Shown in pieces: positions 44,652-53,059 of a DNA stretch of 64,000 nucleotides (its first letter is position 1; each line of letters starts with the position of its first letter). Source of the DNA: Legionella quinlivanii (GTDB lineage Bacteria; Pseudomonadota; Gammaproteobacteria; Legionellales; Legionellaceae); NCBI RefSeq assembly GCF_003265995.1, contig NZ_MVJN01000001.1:248001-312000 (forward strand), given 5' to 3'. Both the position numbers and the translations under genes were made by a program. The notes under the pieces are model-generated. The model did no database searches and was not told the origin of the DNA. It was given only the letters and a program-made list of their open reading frames with translations.

Positions 44652-45047
44652 CTAATAATCATCACTGCCGTTATCAGGCACTACTCTTGTATTGCGGCCA
44701 TAAATGACCAGAATATGTTGCTTGGTTTTTAACTTGATATTTTCAGCCTGAACCACAGAAATGATACTGCCGCTGTTTAGCCTGATAACGTATTCATAAC
44801 CGTGAGAACGGTTAGTGCCTGTATCAACATTATCTGAATTCTCATTGGCGGGGCTTACAATGCCTGCTTCCGCATTTTTATTATGCAAACGAACAGGACG
44901 CATTGAAATAATGGTACCAGGAACCACTTTTTTGATTTTACCCACTTCAGCGGAGTCATAATCTCCCGGCTCAAGTTCTTTTGTACATGCAGTTAAGGCA
45001 AGTGCTGCAGAAACTACTGCAATTGAAATCAATTTTTTTATCAGCAT
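44652..45047 (-). CDS. SlyB/PcpA-like outer membrane lipoprotein
   Basis: The 131-residue protein has a lipoprotein signal (LALTAC, Cys21). The mature part carries GKIKKVVPGTIISMRPVRLHN, followed by GYEYVIRLNSGSIISVVQ and HILVIYGRNTRVVPDN. These phrases match the C-terminal beta domain of the SlyB/Pcp family. The glycine zipper that normally sits between the two halves is replaced by a polar linker (NENSDNVDTGTN). It is probably anchored in the outer membrane. It is transcribed alone; GST-like and lipoprotein genes flank it. Confidence 0.75.
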   Translation of the reverse strand: MLIKKLISIAVVSAALALTACTKELEPGDYDSAEVGKIKKVVPGTIISMRPVRLHNKNAEAGIVSPANENSDNVDTGTNRSHGYEYVIRLNSGSIISVVQAENIKLKTKQHILVIYGRNTRVVPDNGSDDY

Positions 45048-45096
45048 TGATAATCTCCGGACAAAGAGCAGAAATTAATAATTGGCGATAATAAAC

Positions 45097-45133
45097 GATT
45101 GCAGCCCGTTTTCAAAGAACCCAGGCTGCAATC
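45097..45133 (-). terminator. Hairpin downstream of the GST-like gene
   Basis: GATTGCAGCC and GGCTGCAATC, perfect 10-bp arms, enclose a 17-nt loop. It lies 18 bp beyond the stop of the minus-strand GST-like gene. Confidence 0.55.
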
Positions 45134-45150
45134 CGCTGTCTGGAACAAAC

Positions 45151-45435
45151 TTATTGCTCTTCTTTCAAAGATTTCACAACAGCCGGTAATAAACTTGCGG
45201 CATTATGAGTGTCAGCAAGATACTGAAGGATTACTACATTTTCCGTCAATCTCTTCTCCGGAGTAATCTCAAGTACCGGCACTGCACCCTTGGGATTTAT
45301 ATCAAGAAAATTATCTCCCTTTTCAGTCGTTTTGCTTCTCAGATTCACTGACTCATATTCAACATCCAGACCCAACTCATTGATTAGAATACGAACCCCT
45401 AATGAACAGGCGCCTTTACTGAAATACAGTTTCAT
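45151..45435 (-). CDS. Glutathione S-transferase N-terminal domain only (truncated)
   Basis: This 94-residue chain is the thioredoxin-like domain of a beta-class GST: MKLYFSKGACSLGVRILINE with the expected Cys10, then NPKGAVPVLEI and LTENVVILQYLAD, the glutathione-binding part. Whole enzymes of this class have about 200 residues; here the chain ends at ASLLPAVVKSLKEEQ, just where the linker to the helical domain begins. No second-domain coding is visible downstream before the hairpin at 45097. The clean ribosome site and terminator suggest it is still expressed, or that truncation is recent. Confidence 0.75.
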   Translation of the reverse strand: MKLYFSKGACSLGVRILINELGLDVEYESVNLRSKTTEKGDNFLDINPKGAVPVLEITPEKRLTENVVILQYLADTHNAASLLPAVVKSLKEEQ

Positions 45436-45582
45436 AAATATCCTTTTTTTAGTTTTTTAAAGCGTTAGCCTAATAGACGGACTATGATTATTCAAGAAAA
45501 ATTATTAAATATTTAGCCAATATTTGTACACCATGATTTTATGGTATATAGTTATACTAAACCATCCTGCAAGGACGCTATC

Positions 45583-45753
45583 ATGAAAAAAATAGTATCT
45601 GCTGTAATCATCGCTACTGCTGCTGTACTCGTTTCAGGTTGTGGATTTAATAATTGTGGCGGTGGATGCGCCAATTATTCAGCCGTTCAATATACGACAA
45701 CCTCAGGCTGCTGCGGATATACCACAAGCTGTTGTACTTCAGCCAGCTGGTAA
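45583..45753 (+). CDS. Cysteine-rich small lipoprotein
   Basis: The 56-residue protein starts at ATG 45583, after AAGGAC, with MKKIVSAVIIATAAVLVSGC, a lipobox ending at Cys20. The mature 37 residues contain seven cysteines, including two CC pairs (SGCCGYTT and TSCCTSASW), and many Gly, Thr and Tyr. It could be a metal-binding or disulfide-linked surface peptide. The longer frame opening at 45541 is unlikely because it lacks a ribosome site. A strong terminator follows. Confidence 0.75.
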   Translation: MKKIVSAVIIATAAVLVSGCGFNNCGGGCANYSAVQYTTTSGCCGYTTSCCTSASW

Positions 45754-45768
45754 TCTCGACAACTACAG

Positions 45769-45797
45769 CTCCCGCCGAGTGCGGGAGTTGTAATTTT
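45769..45797 (+). terminator. Rho-independent terminator of the small lipoprotein gene
   Basis: CTCCCGC and GCGGGAG pair around a 5-nt loop and are followed by TTGTAATTTTT. Confidence 0.85.
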
Positions 45798-45803
45798 TAC
45801 AGT

Positions 45804-46166
45804 TTATGATTTTTTTCTGAGCTCAATTACCAGAATATGCAGTGCTGTTTTGCCTATGTTGATATCCTGATGTAATTCCTGTCCCTGGGCGGTATCGAGA
45901 AACAGAGGTATCGATTTTTTCAATTGAATAATCCGCTTTTCTCCCGAACGATAAACCACCTGAAGACTGCCGTCTTCCTGGGGCACAATAACCCTTGGAA
46001 ACTGATGGCTATGGTAAGCCAGAATATCCTCAGGGCAAAGCGTCGTTATCCAGGCTTTTGCATCCTCATTTTCGAAATAATTTTCCCGGCTAGTTTTGCA
46101 TTCGCCAGCCATTAGCGAGAAACTGCAAAGCGATAATACCCAACCAAACCATAGTTTTTTCTTCAT
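45804..46166 (-). CDS. Exported cupin-like protein
   Basis: The 120-residue protein has a signal peptide (about 1-20, ending SLMAGE). The mature part reads as a small beta-barrel with HSHQFPRVIVPQEDGSLQV, where two His could bind metal, and HQDINIGKTALHILVIEL near the end. The cupin resemblance rests on these HxH and Glu-rich beta phrases only. It begins 2 bp after the panD stop on the same strand, so it is translated from the panD transcript. Function is unknown; a role in pantothenate synthesis is not suggested by its export. Confidence 0.65.
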   Translation of the reverse strand: MKKKLWFGWVLSLCSFSLMAGECKTSRENYFENEDAKAWITTLCPEDILAYHSHQFPRVIVPQEDGSLQVVYRSGEKRIIQLKKSIPLFLDTAQGQELHQDINIGKTALHILVIELRKKS

Positions 46167-46168
46167 AA

Positions 46169-46552
46169 TTAATCCAATAGAGCGGCAATTTCTGCCCTTA
46201 CTTCCTTATATTGATTCTGTTCATCAACAAATACAACTGTTGGTTGATAATTTCGACAGGATTGCTCATCCATCTGCACAAAGGAAGCAATGATGATAAT
46301 ATCACCCGGTGTGACCAAATGAGCTGCCGCTCCATTGACGCAAATCGCCCGTGAATTCGCTTCACCTGTAATCGCATAGGTTTCAAAGCGTGTGCCGGCA
46401 GTCACATTCCAGACATGCACTGCTTCAAAAGGCAAAATATCGGCGGCTTTAAGCAGCTCGGGAGAGATGGTGATGCTTCCCTCATAATCCAGATCCGCAT
46501 GGGTTACAGTGGCTCTGTGAATTTTAGATTTTAACATTCTGCGCTGGTTCAT
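46169..46552 (-). CDS. panD: Aspartate 1-decarboxylase precursor
   Basis: The 127-residue protein is the pyruvoyl enzyme that makes beta-alanine for pantothenate and CoA. It has [20 protein letters not shown] with the self-cleavage site G25-S26, which generates the pyruvoyl group, and then [17 protein letters not shown] and [19 protein letters not shown]. Length is normal. Translation may start at residue 1 or at Met6 (MLKSKIH), the usual family start. No other pan gene is adjacent. Confidence 0.95.
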   Translation of the reverse strand: MNQRRMLKSKIHRATVTHADLDYEGSITISPELLKAADILPFEAVHVWNVTAGTRFETYAITGEANSRAICVNGAAAHLVTPGDIIIIASFVQMDEQSCRNYQPTVVFVDEQNQYKEVRAEIAALLD

Positions 46553-46776
46553 TTTTTCCTCTTTAAATACAACTGTCTTTTGATTAATAATAGCGCTTCA
46601 TTTTAGGGCTGTTTGCAAGCAGAGACAACAAGATCCTGCGCTGAATCGGAAACTCATTGATTTAATCAATGATTGTCAATAAATTATTTCATTTTCCTAA
46701 AAACTTGAGCTTGAATAATACAATCAAACCCGTGTAAACTGGACCAAAATTTTTGTGTTACAGGAAGGGTATCGTT

Positions 46777-47607
46777 TTGGCTAAAATAATTGTCGTCACT
46801 TCAGGCAAAGGGGGCGTGGGTAAAACTACTACATCCGCTGCAATTTCTTCTGGTCTCGCATTAAAGGGTCACAAAACAGTTGTTGTTGATTTCGATATCG
46901 GACTTCGTAATCTTGATATTATTATGGGTTGTGAACGTCGTGTGGTGTATGATTTTGTGAATGTCATCAACGGTGAAGCCAGCCTGAATCAGGCATTGAT
47001 TAAAGACAAACGTATTTCAGACCTTTATATCCTGCCTGCCTCACAAACACGGGATAAAGACGCATTAACTCTTGAAGGAGTTGAGCGGGTTTTAAAAGAT
47101 TTATCCGCTGAATTTGAATATATTGTATGCGATTCCCCGGCTGGAATTGAAACTGGCGCCTTAATGGCCATGCATTTTGCTGATCATGCCATCGTAGTAA
47201 CGAATCCGGAGGTGTCATCAGTAAGAGATTCTGACCGAATTCTTGGAATTTTAGCCAGCAAAACCAAGCGTGCAATTGATAATAACAGTCCTGTGCAGGA
47301 ACATTTATTATTGACTCGCTATGATCCTGAGCGAGTGGAAAAAGGAGAAATGCTCTCCGTTGAAGATGTAAAAGAAATTCTGGCTATTCCATTGATAGGA
47401 GTCATTCCTGAATCCAAAGCTGTTTTAAAGGCATCCAATACAGGAACACCTGTTATTCTGGATGAGCACAGTGATGCAGGATTGGCTTATCAGGATGCGA
47501 TTGCCCGCTTTCTTGGCGAAAGCAGACCCATGCGTTTTATCCAAAGTGAACGGAAAGGAATTCTGCGCAGATTATTTGGTAAGAACAGAGAGGATGCCAC
47601 AGCATGA
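46777..47607 (+). CDS. minD: Septum site-determining ATPase MinD
   Basis: With a TTG start at 46777, preceded by AGGAAGGG at 7 bp, the protein begins MAKIIVVTSGKGGVGKTTTS and has 276 residues. It carries the deviant Walker A KGGVGKT (residues 11-17), the switch region DFDIGLRNLDIIMG and VVTNPEVSSVRDSDR. The C-terminal amphipathic helix that anchors MinD to the membrane is visible (KGILRRLFGKNRE). MinD binds the membrane and recruits MinC to block polar division. The minE gene overlaps it by 4 bp. No minC is adjacent; the gene upstream is panD on the other strand. Confidence 0.95.
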   Translation: MAKIIVVTSGKGGVGKTTTSAAISSGLALKGHKTVVVDFDIGLRNLDIIMGCERRVVYDFVNVINGEASLNQALIKDKRISDLYILPASQTRDKDALTLEGVERVLKDLSAEFEYIVCDSPAGIETGALMAMHFADHAIVVTNPEVSSVRDSDRILGILASKTKRAIDNNSPVQEHLLLTRYDPERVEKGEMLSVEDVKEILAIPLIGVIPESKAVLKASNTGTPVILDEHSDAGLAYQDAIARFLGESRPMRFIQSERKGILRRLFGKNREDATA

Positions 47608-47867
47608 GTATATTCAATTATTTGAGAAGACGAAACAGTACTGCCTCAGTTGCCAAAGAACGATTGCAAATCATCATTTCGCATGAACGTACTCAGCGAA
47701 ACACCCCTGATTATCTGCCAAAGCTTCAGGAAGAAATTTTGGCGGTGATTGCGAAATACATCCCGATTACCCGCGATAAAGTCAGTGTCAACTTAGAGCG
47801 AATGGGAGATAGTGCTGTATTGGAACTCAATGTAACCATGCCTGAAGAAGCCCTCGAAGAAATCTAG
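47604..47867 (+). CDS. minE: Cell division topological factor MinE
   Basis: The 87-residue protein has the anti-MinCD helix region (NSTASVAKERLQIIISHERT) and the topological specificity domain (LPKLQEEILAVIAKYIPI, then DKVSVNLER). It drives pole-to-pole oscillation of MinD. It is slightly shorter than its E. coli homologue of 88 residues. The 144 bp after it hold no gene, only the promoter of the following one. Confidence 0.95.
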   Translation: MSIFNYLRRRNSTASVAKERLQIIISHERTQRNTPDYLPKLQEEILAVIAKYIPITRDKVSVNLERMGDSAVLELNVTMPEEALEEI

Positions 47868-48011
47868 GCCCAGAGGGTTTTGCTGTTTATTGCACAAGCG
47901 ATATTCGCTGGTGCTACTGATGCTTCAATAAAAATTTCTTTTTTCTTTGTCAGACCAATATTTGACCACTATACTCACTATACTAACAAATAGTAAAGTT
48001 GTGGGGCAGGT

Positions 48012-49523
48012 ATGCATTTGGTGATTTATTTTTGTGGAGCCCGAAACTCCGGAAATGATTTCTTAAATGGTTATGATATAAACGACCCCAGCATTAAAAC
48101 TATTTTCGTTGAAGGCTGTCATCATTCTGAAGTTTGTAATTCAATCCTGTTTCCCAATTTAAAATCCTTTGCCGAACGATTTGTTCATGCTCTTTTTGAA
48201 AGCCGAGGCGAGTATCCTGGATTAAAACATGTCGATTTGGCTCGTCTTAAACTGGGTATCAATACGCATGAGGAATATTCCTATACTCATAACGGGGAAC
48301 TTGTCACACGGAAGAAAACGACGGTAACAGCAGAAGATGCCAGAGAAGATATCACCTCAATTAGCCTGGCCGGTTTTAATCGCGGCGCCTTGACCGCCTT
48401 TGAGGTTGCCCCGCTCCTTGAAAACCTTGCTCCTAAAGTGGAAATAGACATCATTGCCAATCAACCTGTGTCAGGAAATGCTTATCAACTCCCGGGCAGC
48501 CAGGCGGCGAACATTAGGGACTGCAGTCATTGCAACAATATACGTCATGTGAGCGTCATTGTTGAAGCCTATGCGGAGTCACTTGCCATTCCGGACGCGG
48601 ATGAGCCATATCACCGCGTTTTCTTTACACAGATTACCCCCCTGCTTCCAGATAGTGCTATCAAAAATCTGATTGTGATTCCCAGAGAGAGTCATCAGGT
48701 ACGTGAAAACTCCGCCGATGGTGAAGAGCATTTAAATATGGAGTTGGCAAAATCTTTAAGAAAAAGAGGGTTTCTTACTCAGGAAATCGTGGTTAAAAAA
48801 ACGCTGACTTGCCGCAGAGCTGCATCATTTCTCTATCAGCAATTAAATCCAAGTATTCCTCCACTGATTGATGCCGATCTATCGAACTATTTCGGCATTA
48901 AAAAGGAACCAGTACAACACAAATCCCATGGAAATATGGGACTTAGAAAAGGCTATGAACTTCGTCACGAAGAAAGTCTGGTTGACTGGTGGGAACGCCA
49001 AGACAAAAAAGTGTCGCATTACTCCACCCTTTTAACCCAATTACTGGTGAAAAATTTAAAATCAGTGGATTTATCTGACAAAGATTCCCTCAAGGAGTTA
49101 TATAAAGAAACCGACACCTGGCTTATCCTGAAAACTAACTTTGCCTCGTCACGATACGCCATGGTCGAAGCACTTCGTTATCACATAGGTGCTAAATTAA
49201 TCGCCTTGGGAGTTGAGCCGAAGGAACTGGCAGCCATTGTCTGGGAAAATATGCACGAAACCAATTATTTTCTTTCTGAATGGAATAAAACTGTTAAAAA
49301 CGCCAATTATTTTCGCACCAAGCAAACAAGGGATTTAGAAGAAGCTATTCATGATTATGCAGGTGAACTACCTACCAGAGAAAATGCTGAAAAATTACTG
49401 GGCATTCTTGATCAATGGTTAAATCAGGAAAATGCGCAGTCCAATAAACGTTTCGATTTAGTCATCATTATTCGTGAGCAGCTGGAAGAGGCTGTCAGAG
49501 CGGCGCATGGCGTTCTCGAATAA
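48012..49523 (+). CDS. DUF2235-like paralogue 1 with lost active-site residues
   Basis: The 503-residue protein is clearly a duplicate of the next gene: MHLVIYFCG start, IYFCGARN where the partner has CGTGN, NGYD, ESHQVRENSADGEEHLNM, LRYH near 400 and SNKRFDLVIIIREQLEE at the end. The partner's putative nucleophile elbow GFSRGG is GFNRGA here (N123), and the candidate Asp in ADQPVPG is Asn (N150 in ANQPVSG). It also lacks about 70 residues present in the partner after the cysteine pair CSHC. It would therefore be a catalytically dead homologue with a different role, such as a regulator or binding partner. No signal peptide; effector status is inference. Confidence 0.6.
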   Translation: MHLVIYFCGARNSGNDFLNGYDINDPSIKTIFVEGCHHSEVCNSILFPNLKSFAERFVHALFESRGEYPGLKHVDLARLKLGINTHEEYSYTHNGELVTRKKTTVTAEDAREDITSISLAGFNRGALTAFEVAPLLENLAPKVEIDIIANQPVSGNAYQLPGSQAANIRDCSHCNNIRHVSVIVEAYAESLAIPDADEPYHRVFFTQITPLLPDSAIKNLIVIPRESHQVRENSADGEEHLNMELAKSLRKRGFLTQEIVVKKTLTCRRAASFLYQQLNPSIPPLIDADLSNYFGIKKEPVQHKSHGNMGLRKGYELRHEESLVDWWERQDKKVSHYSTLLTQLLVKNLKSVDLSDKDSLKELYKETDTWLILKTNFASSRYAMVEALRYHIGAKLIALGVEPKELAAIVWENMHETNYFLSEWNKTVKNANYFRTKQTRDLEEAIHDYAGELPTRENAEKLLGILDQWLNQENAQSNKRFDLVIIIREQLEEAVRAAHGVLE

Positions 49524-49594
49524 CCTGCATTTCTTAACATTACATTAAGCTTTCATGGCTATAATTAGCACACAAATATAATTGAGGAACAAAT

Positions 49595-51319
49595 ATGCAT
49601 TTAGTTATTTATTTTTGTGGTACAGGAAATCCTGGCACCAATTTTTTAAATGGCTATGATTATGTCAATGATCCCAATGTTAAAACCATCTTCGTTAAAG
49701 GCTGTCATGACCGCGAAGTGTGTAATGCGGGTATTTTCCCGGATTTAAAAGGCTTTACTGAACGATTCACCAATCAAGTGTTTGAAATGAGAGATGGTAA
49801 ATTATATTTATCGACCTCTGATTTAGCATCAAAAAAGGTAGGAATCAGTAAACCCTACTCCACTGTTGCAGCTGGAGATGAGCAAAAAGAAATAACTTCA
49901 GTCACTTTCGCAGGCTTTAGCCGCGGCGGTGTAACCGCTTTTCTCGAGGCGCAACAATTTAAAACATTCGCACCGAATGTTGAGGTCGATGTAGTCGCCG
50001 ACCAGCCTGTACCGGGTAACTCTTATCAAATCCCTGGAAGTAATGCGGCCAATATGGCTGATTGCAGTGATTGCTCAAATATAAAAAATGCGACCATTAT
50101 TCTTGGAGCTTACACAGGCGTTCGACAATGGGTTGACCTGAATGTACTGAGCAAAGTACCCGAGAATTACCAAGCTTACAAAAATCAATATGTAGTTATA
50201 GGTCGTGTTATTTATTATGTGGATGAAAATGCTGAGATTACCAATGCGATGCCTGAGGGTTGCCAGTTACATGTCGCACTAGCAGGCACACATACTCTAC
50301 GCTCAGACGAATTAGCTAGTTTAATCAAGCCTGAGCATCTGCATACAGAAGTGTTTTATGAGAATAACTCCAATATTCATCGAGCCTTTTTCTCACAAAT
50401 AGTCCCCAGTCTCCCTCATACAGCCAAGCGCGAATTAATTATTATTCCTCGTGAAAGCCATCATCAGGTCAGACTAAATGCAGCCGATGGTGAAGAGCAT
50501 TTAAATATGGCAATAGCCAAATCACTGGAAAAGCGTGGTTACGTCCGCAAAGAGGAAGTGGCACGAAAAATACAGGAAGCCCAAAAAACTTATGCCGTTA
50601 ATGAAACACTACCACCAGCACAATTTCCACCGGCTCAGCAATTGCAAGGTTTCTTTGGCCTGCGAGCCAGGGATGCCTACCGTTATGTGGACAAATTACA
50701 CCCCCAGGCAGGTATTCGTTCAGGCTACGGTCTTTTGAAAGATGAATCGATTACAAATTGGTGGGATAGGCAGGATAAAAAAGCGTCACGCTTTTCTACT
50801 GAATTAACTAAAGGTTTGGCCATGCTAATTCACTGTACAAACTATAATGATTCAGATGAGGTTAAACGTCTTTTTAAATTGGCGGATCGATGGCTAATTT
50901 TAAAAGCAAACTCTGCCTCATCCCGATATGCTCAGGTAGAATCTCTTCGTTATCATCTTCAGGGCAAACTACTCGATATGAACGTCGGTAAAACAGAGCT
51001 TGCTCAGATTAACCGCGAAAATTTACGAGATACAAACTATTTTGTGAATGAATGGAAGAAGTCAATCAGCCCCGCTTCTTATTTCCGAACTGATGCCACC
51101 AGAATACTTGAGAATGCTATCCATGCGCATGCCATGAACGTGCCTGATGAAACAAATGATCGAACTCTTTTAGAGGCTATCAATACCTGGCTTGATGGAA
51201 AAAATGCCAAAACCAGCAAACGTTATGATTTGGTGATCATGATGCGGGAACAGCTGGAAGAAGTGATTGAAAACACCTATGGCCTCTCACAAGAGCATCA
51301 GTCTGTACTCTCACACTAA
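49595..51319 (+). CDS. DUF2235-like alpha/beta hydrolase, candidate effector (paralogue 2)
   Basis: The 574-residue protein begins MHLVIYFCGTGNPGTNFLNG, a phrase like the DGTGN start of DUF2235 hydrolases and type VI phospholipase effectors. The nucleophile elbow is GFSRGG with S109, a candidate acid is D136 in ADQPVPG, and ESHHQVRLNAADGEEHL supplies candidate histidines. The rest (about 330-570) is a helical domain shared with paralogue 1. It begins 71 bp after paralogue 1 with its own AGGAAC site. Lipase or esterase activity is a reasonable guess but is not proved, and there is no signal peptide. Confidence 0.6.
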   Translation: MHLVIYFCGTGNPGTNFLNGYDYVNDPNVKTIFVKGCHDREVCNAGIFPDLKGFTERFTNQVFEMRDGKLYLSTSDLASKKVGISKPYSTVAAGDEQKEITSVTFAGFSRGGVTAFLEAQQFKTFAPNVEVDVVADQPVPGNSYQIPGSNAANMADCSDCSNIKNATIILGAYTGVRQWVDLNVLSKVPENYQAYKNQYVVIGRVIYYVDENAEITNAMPEGCQLHVALAGTHTLRSDELASLIKPEHLHTEVFYENNSNIHRAFFSQIVPSLPHTAKRELIIIPRESHHQVRLNAADGEEHLNMAIAKSLEKRGYVRKEEVARKIQEAQKTYAVNETLPPAQFPPAQQLQGFFGLRARDAYRYVDKLHPQAGIRSGYGLLKDESITNWWDRQDKKASRFSTELTKGLAMLIHCTNYNDSDEVKRLFKLADRWLILKANSASSRYAQVESLRYHLQGKLLDMNVGKTELAQINRENLRDTNYFVNEWKKSISPASYFRTDATRILENAIHAHAMNVPDETNDRTLLEAINTWLDGKNAKTSKRYDLVIMMREQLEEVIENTYGLSQEHQSVLSH

Positions 51320-51345
51320 ATGGTTAAAATCAACCCTCACCCTCA

Positions 51346-51488
51346 CTGCCATTAAGTTAAGCTCAATTGTATATTAAACTGTCATCCCCGCGCAGGCGGG
51401 GATCCATCTCTGAGCGAGCTATAATGCCAATTGAGGAATGGATTCCCACCTTCGTGGGAATGACAAAATTTCCTTAACTTAATGGCAG
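51346..51488. repeat. Nested inverted repeat, MITE-like, with GTCATCCCCGCGCAGGCGGGG core
   Basis: Perfect outer arms of 16 bp (CTGCCATTAAGTTAAG at 51346-51361 and its complement at 51473-51488) enclose a second, imperfect pair of 26 bp at 51381-51406 (the GTCATCCCCGCGC core) and 51439-51464. The nested layout resembles the repeat at 10810. The left flank (51326-51342) is a 17-bp fragment identical, inverted, to part of the repeat at 63628-63644, so the element appears to have inserted into an older repeat. Confidence 0.8.
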
Positions 51489-51508
51489 AATCAATCCCTT
51501 CTCTTCAT

Positions 51509-53056
51509 TTATCCAATTGCCTTCAAACTGCTTGTGGACCTCACCCAGGGCTTACGCTGAGCAAGCTCCCCGGGCAAGGCTTTAACAGCCAGTTGCGCTT
51601 TACTTAAATCAGGAAAATTACCAAGCGTTAATACAAACCACTCACTGCCTTCACGAAGCGTGCGATAAATCTTTCCATTTTTAGCTTCAATATGGCGCGC
51701 AACAAAGCGCTTTAAATCATCGGCATTGCGGCTGGCGAGGATTTGAATAGTGAACTGCGTGGCCGACGGCTTGCTAGTTTTCGATGTCTGAATGACAGCA
51801 GGCTTGCTCGTTTCAGCTGGGCGCACTGGCAAAGTTTTAGCGGGCTTATTGCTGGCAAGCGATTTGACCGAGGCGGCGTGCGGATTTGTCTTATTAACCG
51901 TTTTTGGAATCACAACCACCTTGTCCATCACCACCAGGTTATTCAGCTCATCGTCTTCATCCGTATTAAACTCGATTACTCGTCTCATTGGCGGCGGTTG
52001 CAGCTCCTGAGACGATGATGCCACAGTCCAGGAAGGAATTTCGGTAACCAGTGCCGGCTCAATATGGGAGCGTAAAAGTTGAATGGAGTTGCTTGCCAGG
52101 TTAGGCAGGCTTGACACAAGCTTTTCTTGTGGAACAGTCAAAAAGACCGAAGGCGCGGGCAATTCCATTAATGAAGCCACCTCTTGAAACTGAGGCGCGG
52201 GTATTGGAGCGGGTGCAGGCTCCACTACAGGCTCAGCTACTGCCAGGGTTTGATTCTGGGTGGATGTATAAGCAAATCCCAAACCTACCAAGGCAGCGCC
52301 TAAAAGACCATAGGCTTTGACGCCTGCACGACGAGGGCGGCTGGCTTTTAAGGTGTCCGGGTTGAAGAAATCCTGCATCTGAGTGTTAATTCGTCCAATA
52401 TAGCCGCCAGTCAATTGGTAAAACTGCGCCAGGCGTTTATCAGTCATGGTTTTATCAAGGCGTCTTGGAGAGGGGAGAAACTTTAACAGATAGGTCTTTG
52501 TTTCGCTTTCTGATAATCCGCCAAGCTCGATGCTATGAATTAAATTATCAAATAAATCTTTATCTAAACTATTAATACTGGCCGCCAGACTATAGTCTGA
52601 AACCAGGCATAAGTGGAAAAACCCCGTATTGCCCTGTTTTTTAATCTCAAGTAAAGCCTCTTTGATAAAAAGATCAGGTAAAAGTTGTGCATTATCGATA
52701 ATAACCAGCACATGCACCTTTCTTTCATTCACTTGCTGGACAAAGTTAGACAGGCTTTGTTCGGCATCGATTCGCAAATGAAATGCTTCATACAGTTTAG
52801 ACAATACCTGCTGCACATTAAGTGGCGCCTCGGCATTAATCAATCCAGTCTTGACTCCGGAGTCTAGGGATGATTTTAAAATCTGGGCAAAAGTACTTTT
52901 CCCTCCGCCTTTTTCTGCAAGCACAGTGATTAATACATTATTCAATAAAACCAGATGATTAATAAAATCAATCTTGTTAAGCCAGGCTGCGGGTTTAAAG
53001 GGAGGTGTTTCCATCGTTGGTTCACGGTGGTCTTTATCCATGGAATCATTTAGCAC
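51509..53056 (-). CDS. damX: DamX-like protein: AAA ATPase, membrane anchor and SPOR domain
   Basis: The 515-residue protein has an N-terminal AAA-type ATPase domain with Walker A AEKGGGKST (47-55) and Walker B VLVIIDNAQLLP. A single membrane helix lies at about 248-264, then a long Pro/Ala/Lys-rich linker, and a C-terminal SPOR domain (about 430-515, QFTIQILASRNADDLKRFV) that binds denuded peptidoglycan at the division site. Its place straight after aroB, 3 bp away, is the conserved aroK-aroB-damX order. It takes part in cell division. A short Glu-poor insertion makes the linker longer than in E. coli DamX (428 aa). Confidence 0.88.
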   Translation of the reverse strand: MLNDSMDKDHREPTMETPPFKPAAWLNKIDFINHLVLLNNVLITVLAEKGGGKSTFAQILKSSLDSGVKTGLINAEAPLNVQQVLSKLYEAFHLRIDAEQSLSNFVQQVNERKVHVLVIIDNAQLLPDLFIKEALLEIKKQGNTGFFHLCLVSDYSLAASINSLDKDLFDNLIHSIELGGLSESETKTYLLKFLPSPRRLDKTMTDKRLAQFYQLTGGYIGRINTQMQDFFNPDTLKASRPRRAGVKAYGLLGAALVGLGFAYTSTQNQTLAVAEPVVEPAPAPIPAPQFQEVASLMELPAPSVFLTVPQEKLVSSLPNLASNSIQLLRSHIEPALVTEIPSWTVASSSQELQPPPMRRVIEFNTDEDDELNNLVVMDKVVVIPKTVNKTNPHAASVKSLASNKPAKTLPVRPAETSKPAVIQTSKTSKPSATQFTIQILASRNADDLKRFVARHIEAKNGKIYRTLREGSEWFVLTLGNFPDLSKAQLAVKALPGELAQRKPWVRSTSSLKAIG

Positions 53057-53059
53057 GAA

